A stretch of 6,645 nucleotides of DNA from Kiloniellales bacterium (GCA_030067055.1 JASJAL010000374.1:1-6645), one strand, 5' to 3'; counted from the stretch's first letter, positions 1 to 5,514 are shown. The notes: generated from the sequence alone by a model not told the origin. A program made the numbers and translations.

Positions 1-1
1 G

Positions 2-373
2 ACCTTCCTCTGGACCGGTCACGAGCAGTGGTTCGTCGAGGCGCCGGAGAGCGCCCTTGGCGGCCTCGAAGCCCTGCTGCAAGAGGCCCTCGGGGACACG
101 GCGGCCGTGACCGAGCAGTCCGACGCCTGGGCCAGCCTGCGGCTCGAGGGCCCCGCCACCCGCGCGGTCCTGGAGAAGCTCTGCCCCCTCGACCTGCACC
201 CCGGCGCCTTTCCGCCCGGAGCGACCGCCCGCACGACCCTGGAGCATCTCTCGGCGATCGTCACCTCGCGCGACGATCGCGGCAGCTTCTCGATCCTGAC
301 GCCGCGCTCCTCGGCCGGCTCCTTCCTGCACCATCTCCGCCTGGCCGCCGACAGCGCCTGCGGCCTCAGCTAG
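2..373 (+). CDS. soxG: Sarcosine oxidase gamma subunit, C-terminal part (5' end outside window)
   Basis: This is the small gamma subunit of heterotetrameric sarcosine oxidase, the cytoplasmic enzyme that oxidatively demethylates sarcosine to glycine and passes the one-carbon unit to tetrahydrofolate. The frame is open from the left edge and gives 123 residues before the TAG at 371-373. Family members are usually about 180-200 residues, so roughly the first third is missing. Recognisable SoxG traits are an early W-x-G-x-x-x-W segment, then S-D-A-W-A-S-L-R-L-E-G-P, then a D-L-H-P-G-A-F-P-P-G block followed by a T-x-E-H-L strand, and a terminal helix of the S-F-L-H-H-L type. In most genomes soxG is last in a soxBDAG operon, which fits the palindromic element and the non-operonic gene that follow. 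The assignment rests on recalled family resemblance; the other sox genes are not in view. Confidence 0.85.
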   Translation, partial: TFLWTGHEQWFVEAPESALGGLEALLQEALGDTAAVTEQSDAWASLRLEGPATRAVLEKLCPLDLHPGAFPPGATARTTLEHLSAIVTSRDDRGSFSILTPRSSAGSFLHHLRLAADSACGLS

Positions 374-378
374 AGCAT

Positions 379-411
379 GATCGGCTCAGATTGACTCAAT
401 CCGAGCCGATC
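379..411. repeat. Palindromic intergenic element behind soxG
   Basis: Two 15-base arms, GATCGGCTCAGATTG and CAATCCGAGCCGATC, flank a 3-base loop (ACT) and pair perfectly except for one A/C mismatch. The element begins 6 bases after the soxG stop and is preceded by AGAGCAT. Short palindromes beginning AGAGCATGATC are scattered between genes in many alphaproteobacteria, so this is probably a copy of such a REP-like repeat. It could also act as a 3'-end stem-loop for the sox mRNA. A classical Rho-independent terminator is less likely because no run of T follows (only CTTGAT). Copy number elsewhere in the genome cannot be seen from here. Confidence 0.6.
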
Positions 412-441
412 TTGATCTGGGGCGACAGCGACTTTTCCCTC

Positions 442-457
442 TCCGGCCCGGGCCGGA
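442..457. repeat. Perfect 16-bp GC palindrome
   Basis: TCCGGCCC is followed directly by its reverse complement GGGCCGGA in the soxG-cytochrome spacer, 31 bases downstream of the larger palindrome. There is no loop, so it reads better as a DNA-level palindrome than as an RNA hairpin. In a GC-rich genome a palindrome made only of G and C apart from its ends can arise by chance, and no function is assigned. The rest of the 374-662 spacer shows only a weak AAGCGA/TCGCTT inverted repeat (549-575) and no promoter I would defend. Confidence 0.35.
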
Positions 458-662
458 CGCGCCAGCCAGAGCGCCCTGCCGACAGTTGATCCGTTTCACC
501 CGCGCCCGGCGATTCGGTCGAAGCCGCCGCAGTCTCGCCTCTCTTGCGAAGCGAACCGCAATGCGACCATCGCTTTTGATCCACGTCATGGCCGCTGCGT
601 CGGCATTTGCCACTCAGTTACGAGCAATCCAGCAATCAATGCAGGCTAGGAAGCTCTCGGCA

Positions 663-1073
663 ATGAACACCGAACTCGCATTCACACTCATCGCTGTGGC
701 TCTCGCCGTGGCGAGTCCCAGAATCGCGCAAGCCGATATGGAGCAGACCGGTGAGAGAGAGTTTCGCTCGAACTGCGCCGTTTGCCATGGGACTGAAGCC
801 AGGGGCGACGGCCCGATGGCCGATCTCTTCGACCCCAGACCCCCCAACCTCACCCTTCTGAGCCAGCAGAACGGAGGCGTCTTCCCTTTCGAAAAGGTCT
901 TCGATTCCATCGACGGACGAAGCGAGGTCGCAGCGCACGGGTCCAGGGACATGCCGGTTTGGGGCGAGGCTCTGCAGGCGTCGGGAGATTCCTTGGGTCT
1001 GCACCGGGAATTGCTCGCCTACGGCAGGATCCTGGCCTTGACCAGATATCTGGAGCGTTTACAGGCCGAGTGA
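663..1073 (+). CDS. Secreted monohaem class I cytochrome c
   Basis: This encodes a small periplasmic electron carrier of 136 residues. A hydrophobic export segment (residues 5-17, L-A-F-T-L-I-A-V-A-L-A-V-A) ends in R-I-A-Q-A, a plausible signal peptidase I site near residue 24. One haem-attachment motif, C38-A-V-C41-H42, is followed by G-T-E-A-R-G-D-G-P-M. The likely distal axial ligand is Met97 in R-D-M-P-V-W-G. The start at 663 was chosen because AGGAA lies about 9 bases upstream. An in-frame ATG at 639 would add M-Q-A-R-K-L-S-A and supply the positive charges normally found in a signal peptide, so it is a serious alternative; the frame stays open back to 486. Seven of 11 arginines use AGA or AGG, and TTA and TTG leucines occur, unlike the neighbours. 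Its redox partner is unknown: no oxidase or dehydrogenase partner gene is in view beyond soxG, whose enzyme does not normally use a cytochrome. Confidence 0.85.
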   Translation: MNTELAFTLIAVALAVASPRIAQADMEQTGEREFRSNCAVCHGTEARGDGPMADLFDPRPPNLTLLSQQNGGVFPFEKVFDSIDGRSEVAAHGSRDMPVWGEALQASGDSLGLHRELLAYGRILALTRYLERLQAE

Positions 1074-1248
1074 ACGTTTTTTCGAGGACGCCAAGCGAAG
1101 CCGCATCGCTTCCCCTTGTCCTTGGAAAATCGGAAATCGGAAATCTGGCGACGGTGCACTGAATTTGAACCGAGACGGCGCCGGCGCCCGCAGCATGGCG
1201 CACTGTCCACGAGATCCCACACGATAAAGAGTCTGATCTGAAAAATCC

Positions 1249-1325
1249 TGGCGCGCCCGGGAAGATTCGAACTCCCAACCTCCTGATCCGTAGTCAGGTG
1301 CTCTATCCAGTTGAGCTACGGGCGC
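1249..1325 (-). tRNA. tRNA-Arg (anticodon ACG)
   Basis: The minus strand folds into a complete 77-nt cloverleaf. It has a 7-bp acceptor stem (GCGCCCG with CGGGCGC), a D arm GCTC...GAGC, and an anticodon stem CCTGA/TCAGG around the loop CTACGGA. The variable loop is 5 bases, and the T arm GGGAG-TTCGAAT-CTTCC has one G-U pair. The discriminator is G and CCA is encoded in the DNA. Loop positions 34-36 read ACG, whose A34 is normally deaminated to inosine so that the tRNA decodes CGU, CGC and CGA. This suits a genome where CGC is the main arginine codon. T5 follows 3 bases after CCA on the transcribed strand, without a hairpin of its own. Confidence 0.97.
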
Positions 1326-1339
1326 GCTGGCGATGGAGG

Positions 1340-1369
1340 CTTAAGCCGGGCCGCAAAGGCTCCGGTCAA
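1340..1369 (-). promoter_or_regulatory. Candidate promoter of tRNA-Arg
   Basis: Read on the minus strand, TTGACC (1369-1364) is separated by 18 bases from CTTAAG (1345-1340), which ends 14 bases before the first base of the tRNA. The -35 matches five of six consensus positions; the -10 is weak. The position allows transcription to begin a few bases ahead of the mature 5' end, as is common for tRNA genes. Confidence 0.45.
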
Positions 1370-1387
1370 GGCGGGCGGAGATTATCG

Positions 1388-1403
1388 ATTGCCATTTGGC
1401 AAT
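1388..1403. repeat. ATTGCC-ATTT-GGCAAT inverted repeat upstream of the tRNA promoter
   Basis: Six-base arms with a 4-base centre lie in the only AT-rich patch (1381-1403) of the tRNA-lipoprotein spacer. The patch is about 10-40 bases upstream of the tRNA -35 box, where UP elements or activator sites of stable-RNA promoters usually sit. Just beyond it, TGCAAGC occurs twice (1403-1409 and 1414-1420) with an 11-base period, one helical turn. A regulatory role is inference from position only. Confidence 0.3.
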
Positions 1404-1465
1404 GCAAGCCTCCTGCAAGCGGCTGACTCCGGGCGATTCTTCCCCGGCGCCGGGCTGCGGCGGGC

Positions 1466-1495
1466 TTGCCCTGGGGCCCGGCCCGGCCGTAAATT
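1466..1495 (+). promoter_or_regulatory. Weak candidate promoter of the lipoprotein gene
   Basis: TTGCCC (1466-1471) and TAAATT (1490-1495) are 18 bases apart in otherwise GC-rich sequence, about 75 bases before the lipoprotein start. Both boxes match the sigma-70 consensus at four of six positions. No other AT-rich -10-like patch occurs between here and the gene. Confidence 0.3.
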
Positions 1496-1571
1496 ATCGA
1501 CGGCGGGCCGTGTCGATTCGCCGGGTCCGACGGATCCGAGACGGCTGGACTGCGAAAACGCGGAGGCGGCA

Positions 1572-2057
1572 ATGCGCGGCAGGAAGCTTCGCACTTGGCT
1601 GGTGATGGCGCTGGCGGCGGCGGTGGGCGGTTGCCAGTTTGCCGACGAGCTGCTCTGGCCCAACAGCCCGCCCAAGGGGATCGAGCCCAGGGGCGCAGCC
1701 GAGACGCGCGAGCCGTCGCCCGCCGCCGAGCCGGCGCCGGTGGCCGAGACGGCGCTGGCGCCGCTAATGGTGATCCGCGGCGACAACCCCGAGGTCGCCT
1801 TCGAAACGCCGCTGGGCGAGACCGTCGAGCAGGTCCTGGAGCTCCGGCCCGAGGCGCGCTTCGACCTGGTCGCGGTGCGGCCCGGCCGCGGCACGGCCGA
1901 GGAGCGCAGCCGCGGCTCGATCCTGACCCAGCAGCAGGCCGAGCGGATCCTCAAGTACCTCTCCAGCGAGCTGGGCCTTGGGCCCGAGCGGTTGTCGCTC
2001 TCGGCAACCACCAACCTCAGCTCCAATATCGGCGAGGTCCGCATCTACCTGCGCTGA
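1572..2057 (+). CDS. Lipoprotein with OmpA-like C-terminal segment
   Basis: A 161-residue envelope protein of unknown function. The N terminus is a lipoprotein signal: R-G-R-K-L-R, then a hydrophobic stretch from residue 9 to 18, then the lipobox V-G-G-C with Cys21 as the lipidated residue. The residue after Cys is Gln, not Asp, which by the enterobacterial rule favours the outer membrane. Residues about 36-64 are a Pro/Ala/Glu linker. From about residue 65 comes a compact domain: a strand P-L-M-V-I-R, a helix around 82-92, the strand F-D-L-V-A-V (97-102), a helix Q-Q-Q-A-E-R-I-L-K-Y-L (120-130), then G-P-E-R-L-S-L-S-A and a final strand E-V-R-I-Y-L. The helix-loop-strand end resembles OmpA-type peptidoglycan-associated domains, but the peptidoglycan-binding residues are not clear. 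Similar lipoproteins recur in alphaproteobacteria as I recall them. The start has GGAGG (1562-1566) 5 bases ahead; the frame runs open further upstream to 1311, but without signal features. Confidence 0.75.
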   Translation: MRGRKLRTWLVMALAAAVGGCQFADELLWPNSPPKGIEPRGAAETREPSPAAEPAPVAETALAPLMVIRGDNPEVAFETPLGETVEQVLELRPEARFDLVAVRPGRGTAEERSRGSILTQQQAERILKYLSSELGLGPERLSLSATTNLSSNIGEVRIYLR

Positions 2058-2085
2058 GGCGCGCCGCGCCGGGTGCGGACCCGCC

Positions 2086-2106
2086 GCCTTAGGCTTTCGC
2101 TAAGGC
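2086..2106. terminator. Stem-loop after the lipoprotein gene (weak terminator or operator)
   Basis: GCCTTAG and CTAAGGC form a perfect 7-bp stem around a 7-base loop, 29 bases after the lipoprotein stop. It is followed by CGATTTGCG, so the T-run is only three bases. This would make a weak intrinsic terminator. It could equally be a protein-binding inverted repeat for the next gene, which starts 53 bases further on. Confidence 0.35.
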
Positions 2107-2158
2107 CGATTTGCGATGCTGGCCGCGCATCGAAGCGCCCCCAGCCCGGAAATCGTCC

Positions 2159-2665
2159 ATGTCCGTCAAAGCCGGCAAGCTGTCCCTGGAGTTGATCGCC
2201 CTCGGCGCGGCCGGGGCCTTCTTCCTCTTCGGCGCGATCCAGGGCGGCCTGATCGAGACCCTGGGCTACGAGCGCGACACCAAGAGGTTCCACACCTTCG
2301 TCAGCACCAAGAGCGGGGGCTTCGGCCTGGGGCTGAAGTACTTCTACCTGCGCGAGGGCCAGGTCGCCTTCGTCGACTACGACGCCGAGGTTCGCCAGGG
2401 CAGCCTGCGCCTCGGCCTGCACAAGATGGGCGCGCCGATCGGCAAGGGCCCGCACTTCGTCCACCAGGTGGCGCAGTCCGGCAGCGGCCGCGCCGAGTTC
2501 GCGATCCCCGAATCCGGCCTCTACAAGTTCTACTTCAACGGCTCGGTCCTCGGCGACGACACCAGCGACAGCGCGGTCTACGACGTCAGCTACGAGATCC
2601 TCTGGGGCGTCCGCGGGGCCCCCAGCGGCACCGCCACCGCCGCCTACCCCAGCGACCAGGGCTGA
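2159..2665 (+). CDS. Membrane-anchored protein of unknown function
   Basis: I do not recognise this 168-residue protein. It starts M-S-V-K-A-G-K, followed by one hydrophobic segment (about residues 8-29) without a clear cleavage site, so it is probably an N-terminal anchor with the rest in the periplasm. The exported part is rich in aromatic residues and glycine and looks beta-stranded: F-G-L-G-L-K-Y-F-Y-L (55-64), V-A-F-V-D-Y-D-A-E-V (69-78), and S-G-L-Y-K-F-Y-F-N-G (119-128) with D-V-S-Y-E-I-L-W-G (142-150). The motif of a strand ending in E-S-G-L-Y-K-F-Y-F is reminiscent of GOLD or jelly-roll beta-sandwich domains, but this is only shape resemblance. The ATG at 2159 was preferred, with CGGAA 8 bases ahead, because it puts the hydrophobic segment at the N terminus. 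The frame opens further upstream at TTG 2111. The gene is convergent with the gamma-glutamyltransferase-like gene, only 16 bases apart. Confidence 0.7.
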   Translation: MSVKAGKLSLELIALGAAGAFFLFGAIQGGLIETLGYERDTKRFHTFVSTKSGGFGLGLKYFYLREGQVAFVDYDAEVRQGSLRLGLHKMGAPIGKGPHFVHQVAQSGSGRAEFAIPESGLYKFYFNGSVLGDDTSDSAVYDVSYEILWGVRGAPSGTATAAYPSDQG

Positions 2666-2681
2666 ACCTCAAGGATTGGCC

Positions 2682-4298
2682 TCAGAACGCCGCGACCGCG
2701 CCGTCGCTGCGCGGATCGGTAGCACCTTCCAGCAGCCCGTCGTCGTGGCGGACGATGGCGCCGGCGTGGCCCATCACGTCGGTGATCTCGTCCAGGACCT
2801 CGACGTCGTTGCCGGCCGCGCTCAGGGCCTCGACCAGCTCCGGCGCGAAGCGCCGCTCCAGCTTCAGGGTCGTGCTCTCCGCCCCCCAGGCCCGGCCGAG
2901 CAGCCAGCGCGGCGCGGTCACCGCGGCCTGCAGCTCCTGGCCGAAGCAGGCGTAGCGGCTGAAGACCGCCGACTGGGTCTGCGGCTGGCCCTCGCCGCCC
3001 ATGCAGCCGTAGGCCAGGACCCGGCCGTCGCCGAAGACCGCCAGGGCCGGGTTGAGGGTGTGGAAGGGCTTGCGCCCCGGGGCCGCCGTCCGCGGCAGCG
3101 CCGGGTCGAGGGCGAAGCTGCTGCCCCGGTTCTGCAGCAGGACCCCGGTCTCCGCCGAGACCATGCCGGAGCCGAACTCCCAGAAGATGCTCTGGATGTA
3201 GCTGACCACCCGGCCCTCGGCGTCGGCCGTGGCCATCCAGATGGTGTCGCCCGGCCCCGGCGCCGGCTGCGGCCAGGGCAGGGCCCGGCGCGGGTCGATC
3301 GCCGCGGCCAGAGCATCGAGCCGGCCGGCCTCCAGGAAATCCTGGGCCGGGGTGGCCATGGCCCCGGGATCGCCGACCTCCCGGTCGCGGACGATGAAGG
3401 CCTGCTTGGTCGCCTCGACCAGGCCGTGGATGTGGTCGAAGCCCTCGGCCTCGGCCGCGTCCAGGCGGTCGAAAAGACCGAGGATGATCAGCGAGGCCAG
3501 ACCCTGGGTCGGCGGCGGCAGGTTGTAGACCCGGGCGCCGCCGGCCTCGGGCCGGCCGGCCAGCTTCAGGTCGAGGGTCAGGGGCGCGACCTCGTCCGCC
3601 CGTCCGGTCTCGAGGTCGGCGGCGGTGATCGGCGAGCCGGCGGCGGCCAGGTCTGCGGCCAGGGCCCGCGCCAGCGCGCCGCGGTAGAAGTCGTCGAGCC
3701 CGGCCTCGGCCAGGCGCCGCAGGGTCGCCGCCAAGGCCGGCTGGCGGAAGCGGCTGCCGATCGCCGGCACCGCGCCTTCGGCCAGGTAGGTCTCGGCGAA
3801 GCCGGGCTGGGGCTCGAGCTCGGCGCGCTTGGCCGTGATGGTCTCGGACAGGCTGCGGGTCACCGGCGCGCCCGCCTCGGCGTAGTGGATCGCCGGCTCC
3901 AGCAGGCGGGCCAGGGTCAGGCGCCCGCCCAGGGCCGCGGCCTGGTCCAGGGCGGCGGACCAGCCGGCGACCGCGCCGGGCACGGTGTTGACCGCCAGGG
4001 GGCCGCGCGAAGGGATCTCGTCCAGGCCCCTGTCCCGGTAGAACTCCGGGATGACCGCGGCGCCGGCGCGGCCGCCGGCATCGATCGCCCGCGGCGCGGC
4101 TCCGGGTGCCGAGATCAGCCAGAAGCCGTCGCCGCCCAGGCTGTTCATGTGCGGATAGACCACCGCGATGGCGGCCGCGGCGGCGACCATGGCCTCGACC
4201 GCGTTGCCGCCCTCGCGTAGGATTCCGAGACCGGCCTCGGCGGCGAGGTGATGCGGTGCGGAGACCATCCCACCGTAGGCCCGAGGGGTGTTGAGCAT
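2682..4298 (-). CDS. Gamma-glutamyltransferase family Ntn-hydrolase (proenzyme)
   Basis: A 538-residue member of the gamma-glutamyltransferase family. These enzymes cut themselves into two subunits and use the freed N-terminal Thr as nucleophile to hydrolyse or transfer gamma-glutamyl or related amide groups. The large-subunit part has H-M-N-S-L-G-G-D-G-F-W near residues 50-60 and V-P-G-A-V-A-G-W. The predicted cleavage and nucleophile site is Thr352 in P-G-D-T-I-W (codon 3243-3245), followed by E-G-R-V-V-S-Y-I-Q-S and F-G-S-G. The C terminus carries G-A-T-D-P-R-S-D-G-A. The classical T-T-H is absent and so is a signal peptide, so this resembles the cytoplasmic YwrD/HpxW-like branch rather than secreted glutathione GGT. 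One HpxW enzyme is known as oxamate amidohydrolase, so the substrate is open. The start was set at 4298 because GAGAGGG sits just upstream and homology begins with N-T-P-R-A-Y-G-G-M-V-S-A-P; the frame extends to 4373 without similarity. Confidence 0.9.
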   Translation of the reverse strand: MLNTPRAYGGMVSAPHHLAAEAGLGILREGGNAVEAMVAAAAAIAVVYPHMNSLGGDGFWLISAPGAAPRAIDAGGRAGAAVIPEFYRDRGLDEIPSRGPLAVNTVPGAVAGWSAALDQAAALGGRLTLARLLEPAIHYAEAGAPVTRSLSETITAKRAELEPQPGFAETYLAEGAVPAIGSRFRQPALAATLRRLAEAGLDDFYRGALARALAADLAAAGSPITAADLETGRADEVAPLTLDLKLAGRPEAGGARVYNLPPPTQGLASLIILGLFDRLDAAEAEGFDHIHGLVEATKQAFIVRDREVGDPGAMATPAQDFLEAGRLDALAAAIDPRRALPWPQPAPGPGDTIWMATADAEGRVVSYIQSIFWEFGSGMVSAETGVLLQNRGSSFALDPALPRTAAPGRKPFHTLNPALAVFGDGRVLAYGCMGGEGQPQTQSAVFSRYACFGQELQAAVTAPRWLLGRAWGAESTTLKLERRFAPELVEALSAAGNDVEVLDEITDVMGHAGAIVRHDDGLLEGATDPRSDGAVAAF

Positions 4299-4325
4299 GA
4301 TCCCTCTCTTTCTGCGCGGCGTAGA

Positions 4326-4355
4326 GATTAACATTCGGGCCGGTCCGCACGAAGG
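4326..4355 (-). promoter_or_regulatory. Weak candidate promoter of the GGT-family gene
   Basis: On the minus strand a TTAATC box (4331-4326) preceded by TG lies 27 bases ahead of the start codon. It is the only AT-rich patch in the divergent spacer. The -35 counterpart near 4350-4355 is poor, so this is a tentative call that would suit an activator-dependent promoter. Confidence 0.25.
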
Positions 4356-4365
4356 TCGACCGGCC
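4338..4365. promoter_or_regulatory. Inverted repeat in the divergent spacer (candidate operator)
   Basis: GGCCGGTC (4338-4345) and GACCGGCC (4358-4365) are perfect 8-base inverted arms separated by 12 bases; the right arm overlaps a smaller palindrome GGTCGACC (4354-4361). The pair sits upstream of the candidate -10 of the GGT-family gene and about 55 bases before the DUF4864 gene. A dimeric regulator bound here could serve both genes. No regulator gene is adjacent, so this is inference from symmetry and position. Confidence 0.35.
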
Positions 4366-4420
4366 ACGCCCATCGGCGCGAGCGGCAGAGCAAGCTAGCG
4401 CAAAACAGGGAGGTCCTGCC

Positions 4421-4858
4421 ATGGCGACCAAGTTCCTAGGCCTGATTGCCGTCCTTTTTCTCGCCCTCGGCGGTCCGGCCGTCGCCCAGGAGCCCGCTAA
4501 GCTCGGCACCTCCGAGCGGGGCGCGATCCGCAAGGTGATCGAGAGCCAGCTCGCCGCCTTCCAGCGCGACGACGCGGCCGGCGCCTTCGCCTACGCCTCG
4601 CCCAAGATCCAGGCGATGTTCGGCGATCCCAGGACCTTCATGCAGATGGTCCGGACCGGCTACGAGCCGGTCTACCGGCCGCGCCGCTTCGAGTTTCAGG
4701 ACGTCATCGACGTCCGTGGCCAGCCGGCCCAGGAGGTCTTCTTCGTCGGCCCCGACGGCGGCGAGGTGCTGGGGATCTACATCATGGACCAGCAGCCCGA
4801 CGGCCGCTGGCGGATCGACGGGGTCTACCTGGTCAAGCCGGAAGACACCGGCACCTGA
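4421..4858 (+). CDS. DUF4864 domain-containing exported protein
   Basis: A 145-residue secreted protein of a family found mainly in alphaproteobacteria and without a known function. The signal peptide runs to about residue 22 (M-A-T-K, hydrophobic core [12 protein letters not shown], cleavage after A-V-A before Gln23). The mature domain shows the DUF4864 pattern: [17 protein letters not shown] (40-56), [12 protein letters not shown] (59-70), [15 protein letters not shown] (73-87), a strand ending [10 protein letters not shown] (106-115), and [11 protein letters not shown] (127-137). This alpha/beta order resembles the NTF2-like cone fold, a known-family guess only. GGGAGG (4408-4413) is 7 bases ahead of the ATG and fixes the start. 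The gene is divergent from the GGT-family gene and may share the spacer's control region. Confidence 0.88.
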   Translation: MATKFLGLIAVLFLALGGPAVAQEPAKLGTSERGAIRKVIESQLAAFQRDDAAGAFAYASPKIQAMFGDPRTFMQMVRTGYEPVYRPRRFEFQDVIDVRGQPAQEVFFVGPDGGEVLGIYIMDQQPDGRWRIDGVYLVKPEDTGT

Positions 4859-4910
4859 TCCGCCGAGGGCCTCCCGGCTCGGGATCCGAAGGTCGGGCCA
4901 CCGCTTCGCG

Positions 4911-4940
4911 TTGCGGTACCGCCGGCGCTTCGCTTTAATC
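4911..4940 (+). promoter_or_regulatory. Candidate promoter of gpt
   Basis: TTGCGG (4911-4916) and TTAATC (4935-4940) are 18 bases apart, 39 bases before the gpt start codon. The surrounding spacer is GC-rich and this is its only AT-containing -10-like site. Its presence suggests that gpt can be transcribed independently of the DUF4864 gene 121 bases upstream. Confidence 0.4.
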
Positions 4941-4979
4941 GGCCGGCAGCTTCGATCAGCCTCCGGGGGACCCTCGACC

Positions 4980-5462
4980 ATGACCGCCGTCTACCACCGC
5001 TCCTTTCCCGTCTCCTGGCAGGAACTTCACCGCGATTCCAAGGCCTTGGCCTGGCGCCTGATCGAGCGCGGTCCCTGGGCCGGGGTGGTCGCGGTGACCC
5101 GCGGCGGCCTGGTGCCGGCGGCCATCGTCGCCCGCGAGCTGGAGATCCGCCTGATCGACACCATCTGCATCGCCACCTACGAGGACCGGGAGCGGGGCGA
5201 GCCCAAGATCCTCAAGGAAGTGCCCGGCGACGGCGAGGGCTGGCTGATCATCGACGACCTGGTCGACACCGGGAAGACCGCCAAGGTGGTCCGCGACATG
5301 CTGCCCAAGGCCCACTTCGCCACGGTCTACGCCAAGCCGGCCGGGCGGCCCCTGGTCGATTCCTTCATCACCGAGGTCAGCCAGGACACCTGGATCCTCT
5401 TCCCCTGGGACACCGAACCCCAGTCGGTCCCGCCGATCGCCCGCAGCGGCACCGGGGAGTAG
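4980..5462 (+). CDS. gpt: Xanthine/guanine phosphoribosyltransferase
   Basis: A cytoplasmic purine-salvage enzyme that joins xanthine, guanine or hypoxanthine to PRPP, giving the nucleotide and pyrophosphate. It has 160 residues against 152 in E. coli Gpt and is similar nearly end to end as I recall that sequence. [10 protein letters not shown] (37-46) carries the Arg-Gly pyrophosphate loop, and [11 protein letters not shown] (57-67) follows. [11 protein letters not shown] (90-100) is the PRPP-binding loop with the two acidic residues. [16 protein letters not shown] (109-124) precedes the purine-binding W-I-L-F-P-W-D (138-144). The enterobacterial loop has G-G-T where this has G-K-T. GGGGGA (4965-4970) lies 9 bases ahead of the ATG; upstream in-frame sequence to 4716 overlaps the previous gene in another frame and is not coding. 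A short GC stem-loop follows the stop, without a T-run. Confidence 0.95.
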   Translation: MTAVYHRSFPVSWQELHRDSKALAWRLIERGPWAGVVAVTRGGLVPAAIVARELEIRLIDTICIATYEDRERGEPKILKEVPGDGEGWLIIDDLVDTGKTAKVVRDMLPKAHFATVYAKPAGRPLVDSFITEVSQDTWILFPWDTEPQSVPPIARSGTGE

Positions 5463-5500
5463 CCCGATCCGGCCGGGCGGCCCGGGAACCCCCGCGCTAG

Positions 5501-5514
5501 TTAACCCTTGTTAA
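5501..5514. promoter_or_regulatory. TTAAC-CCTT-GTTAA inverted repeat upstream of the response regulator
   Basis: This is the most AT-rich symmetrical site in the gpt-regulator spacer, 54 bases before the start codon. It holds two TTAA half-sites 6 bases apart. The CtrA box of alphaproteobacteria is TTAA-N7-TTAA, so this is close to it but one base short. A CTAAAG sequence (5527-5532) follows and might serve as a -10 element, but no good -35 is correctly spaced. Confidence 0.4.

Noticed and set aside
450..465. CGCGCCA in the soxG-cytochrome spacer, matching the 3' end of tRNA-Arg, as a possible left attachment site of an inserted segment
   Set aside because: Only 7 bases match, and the copy is in inverted orientation relative to the tRNA; an integrase-made repeat should be direct and longer. 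No integrase gene is present.
1177..1188. GGCGCCGGCGCC palindrome and the nearby AAATCGG tandem copies (about 1127-1146)
   Set aside because: Both are short, simple-composition sequences in the spacer downstream of the tRNA, with no gene whose control they could plausibly mark.
1382..2044. A 220-codon open frame on the - strand opposite the lipoprotein
   Set aside because: It is Ser/Arg/Pro-rich and featureless, whereas the + strand frame has a lipobox, a ribosome-binding site and a folded C-terminal domain.
2676..4220. A 514-codon open frame on the + strand opposite the GGT-family gene, and a 629-codon second frame on the - strand
   Set aside because: Both are side effects of high third-position GC. 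Their translations are low-complexity Arg/Gly/Pro/Ala runs without domains, while the 538-residue frame carries the full family signature.
4857..4886. Bulged stem-loop (GATCC...GGATC with inner CGAG/CTCG) at the DUF4864 stop codon
   Set aside because: It overlaps the stop codon, contains a two-base bulge and is not followed by T residues, so it is too weak to call a terminator.
5473..5485. CCGGG-CGG-CCCGG hairpin after gpt as a terminator
   Set aside because: Only a 5-bp stem and no T-run; such GC hairpins are expected by chance at this base composition.
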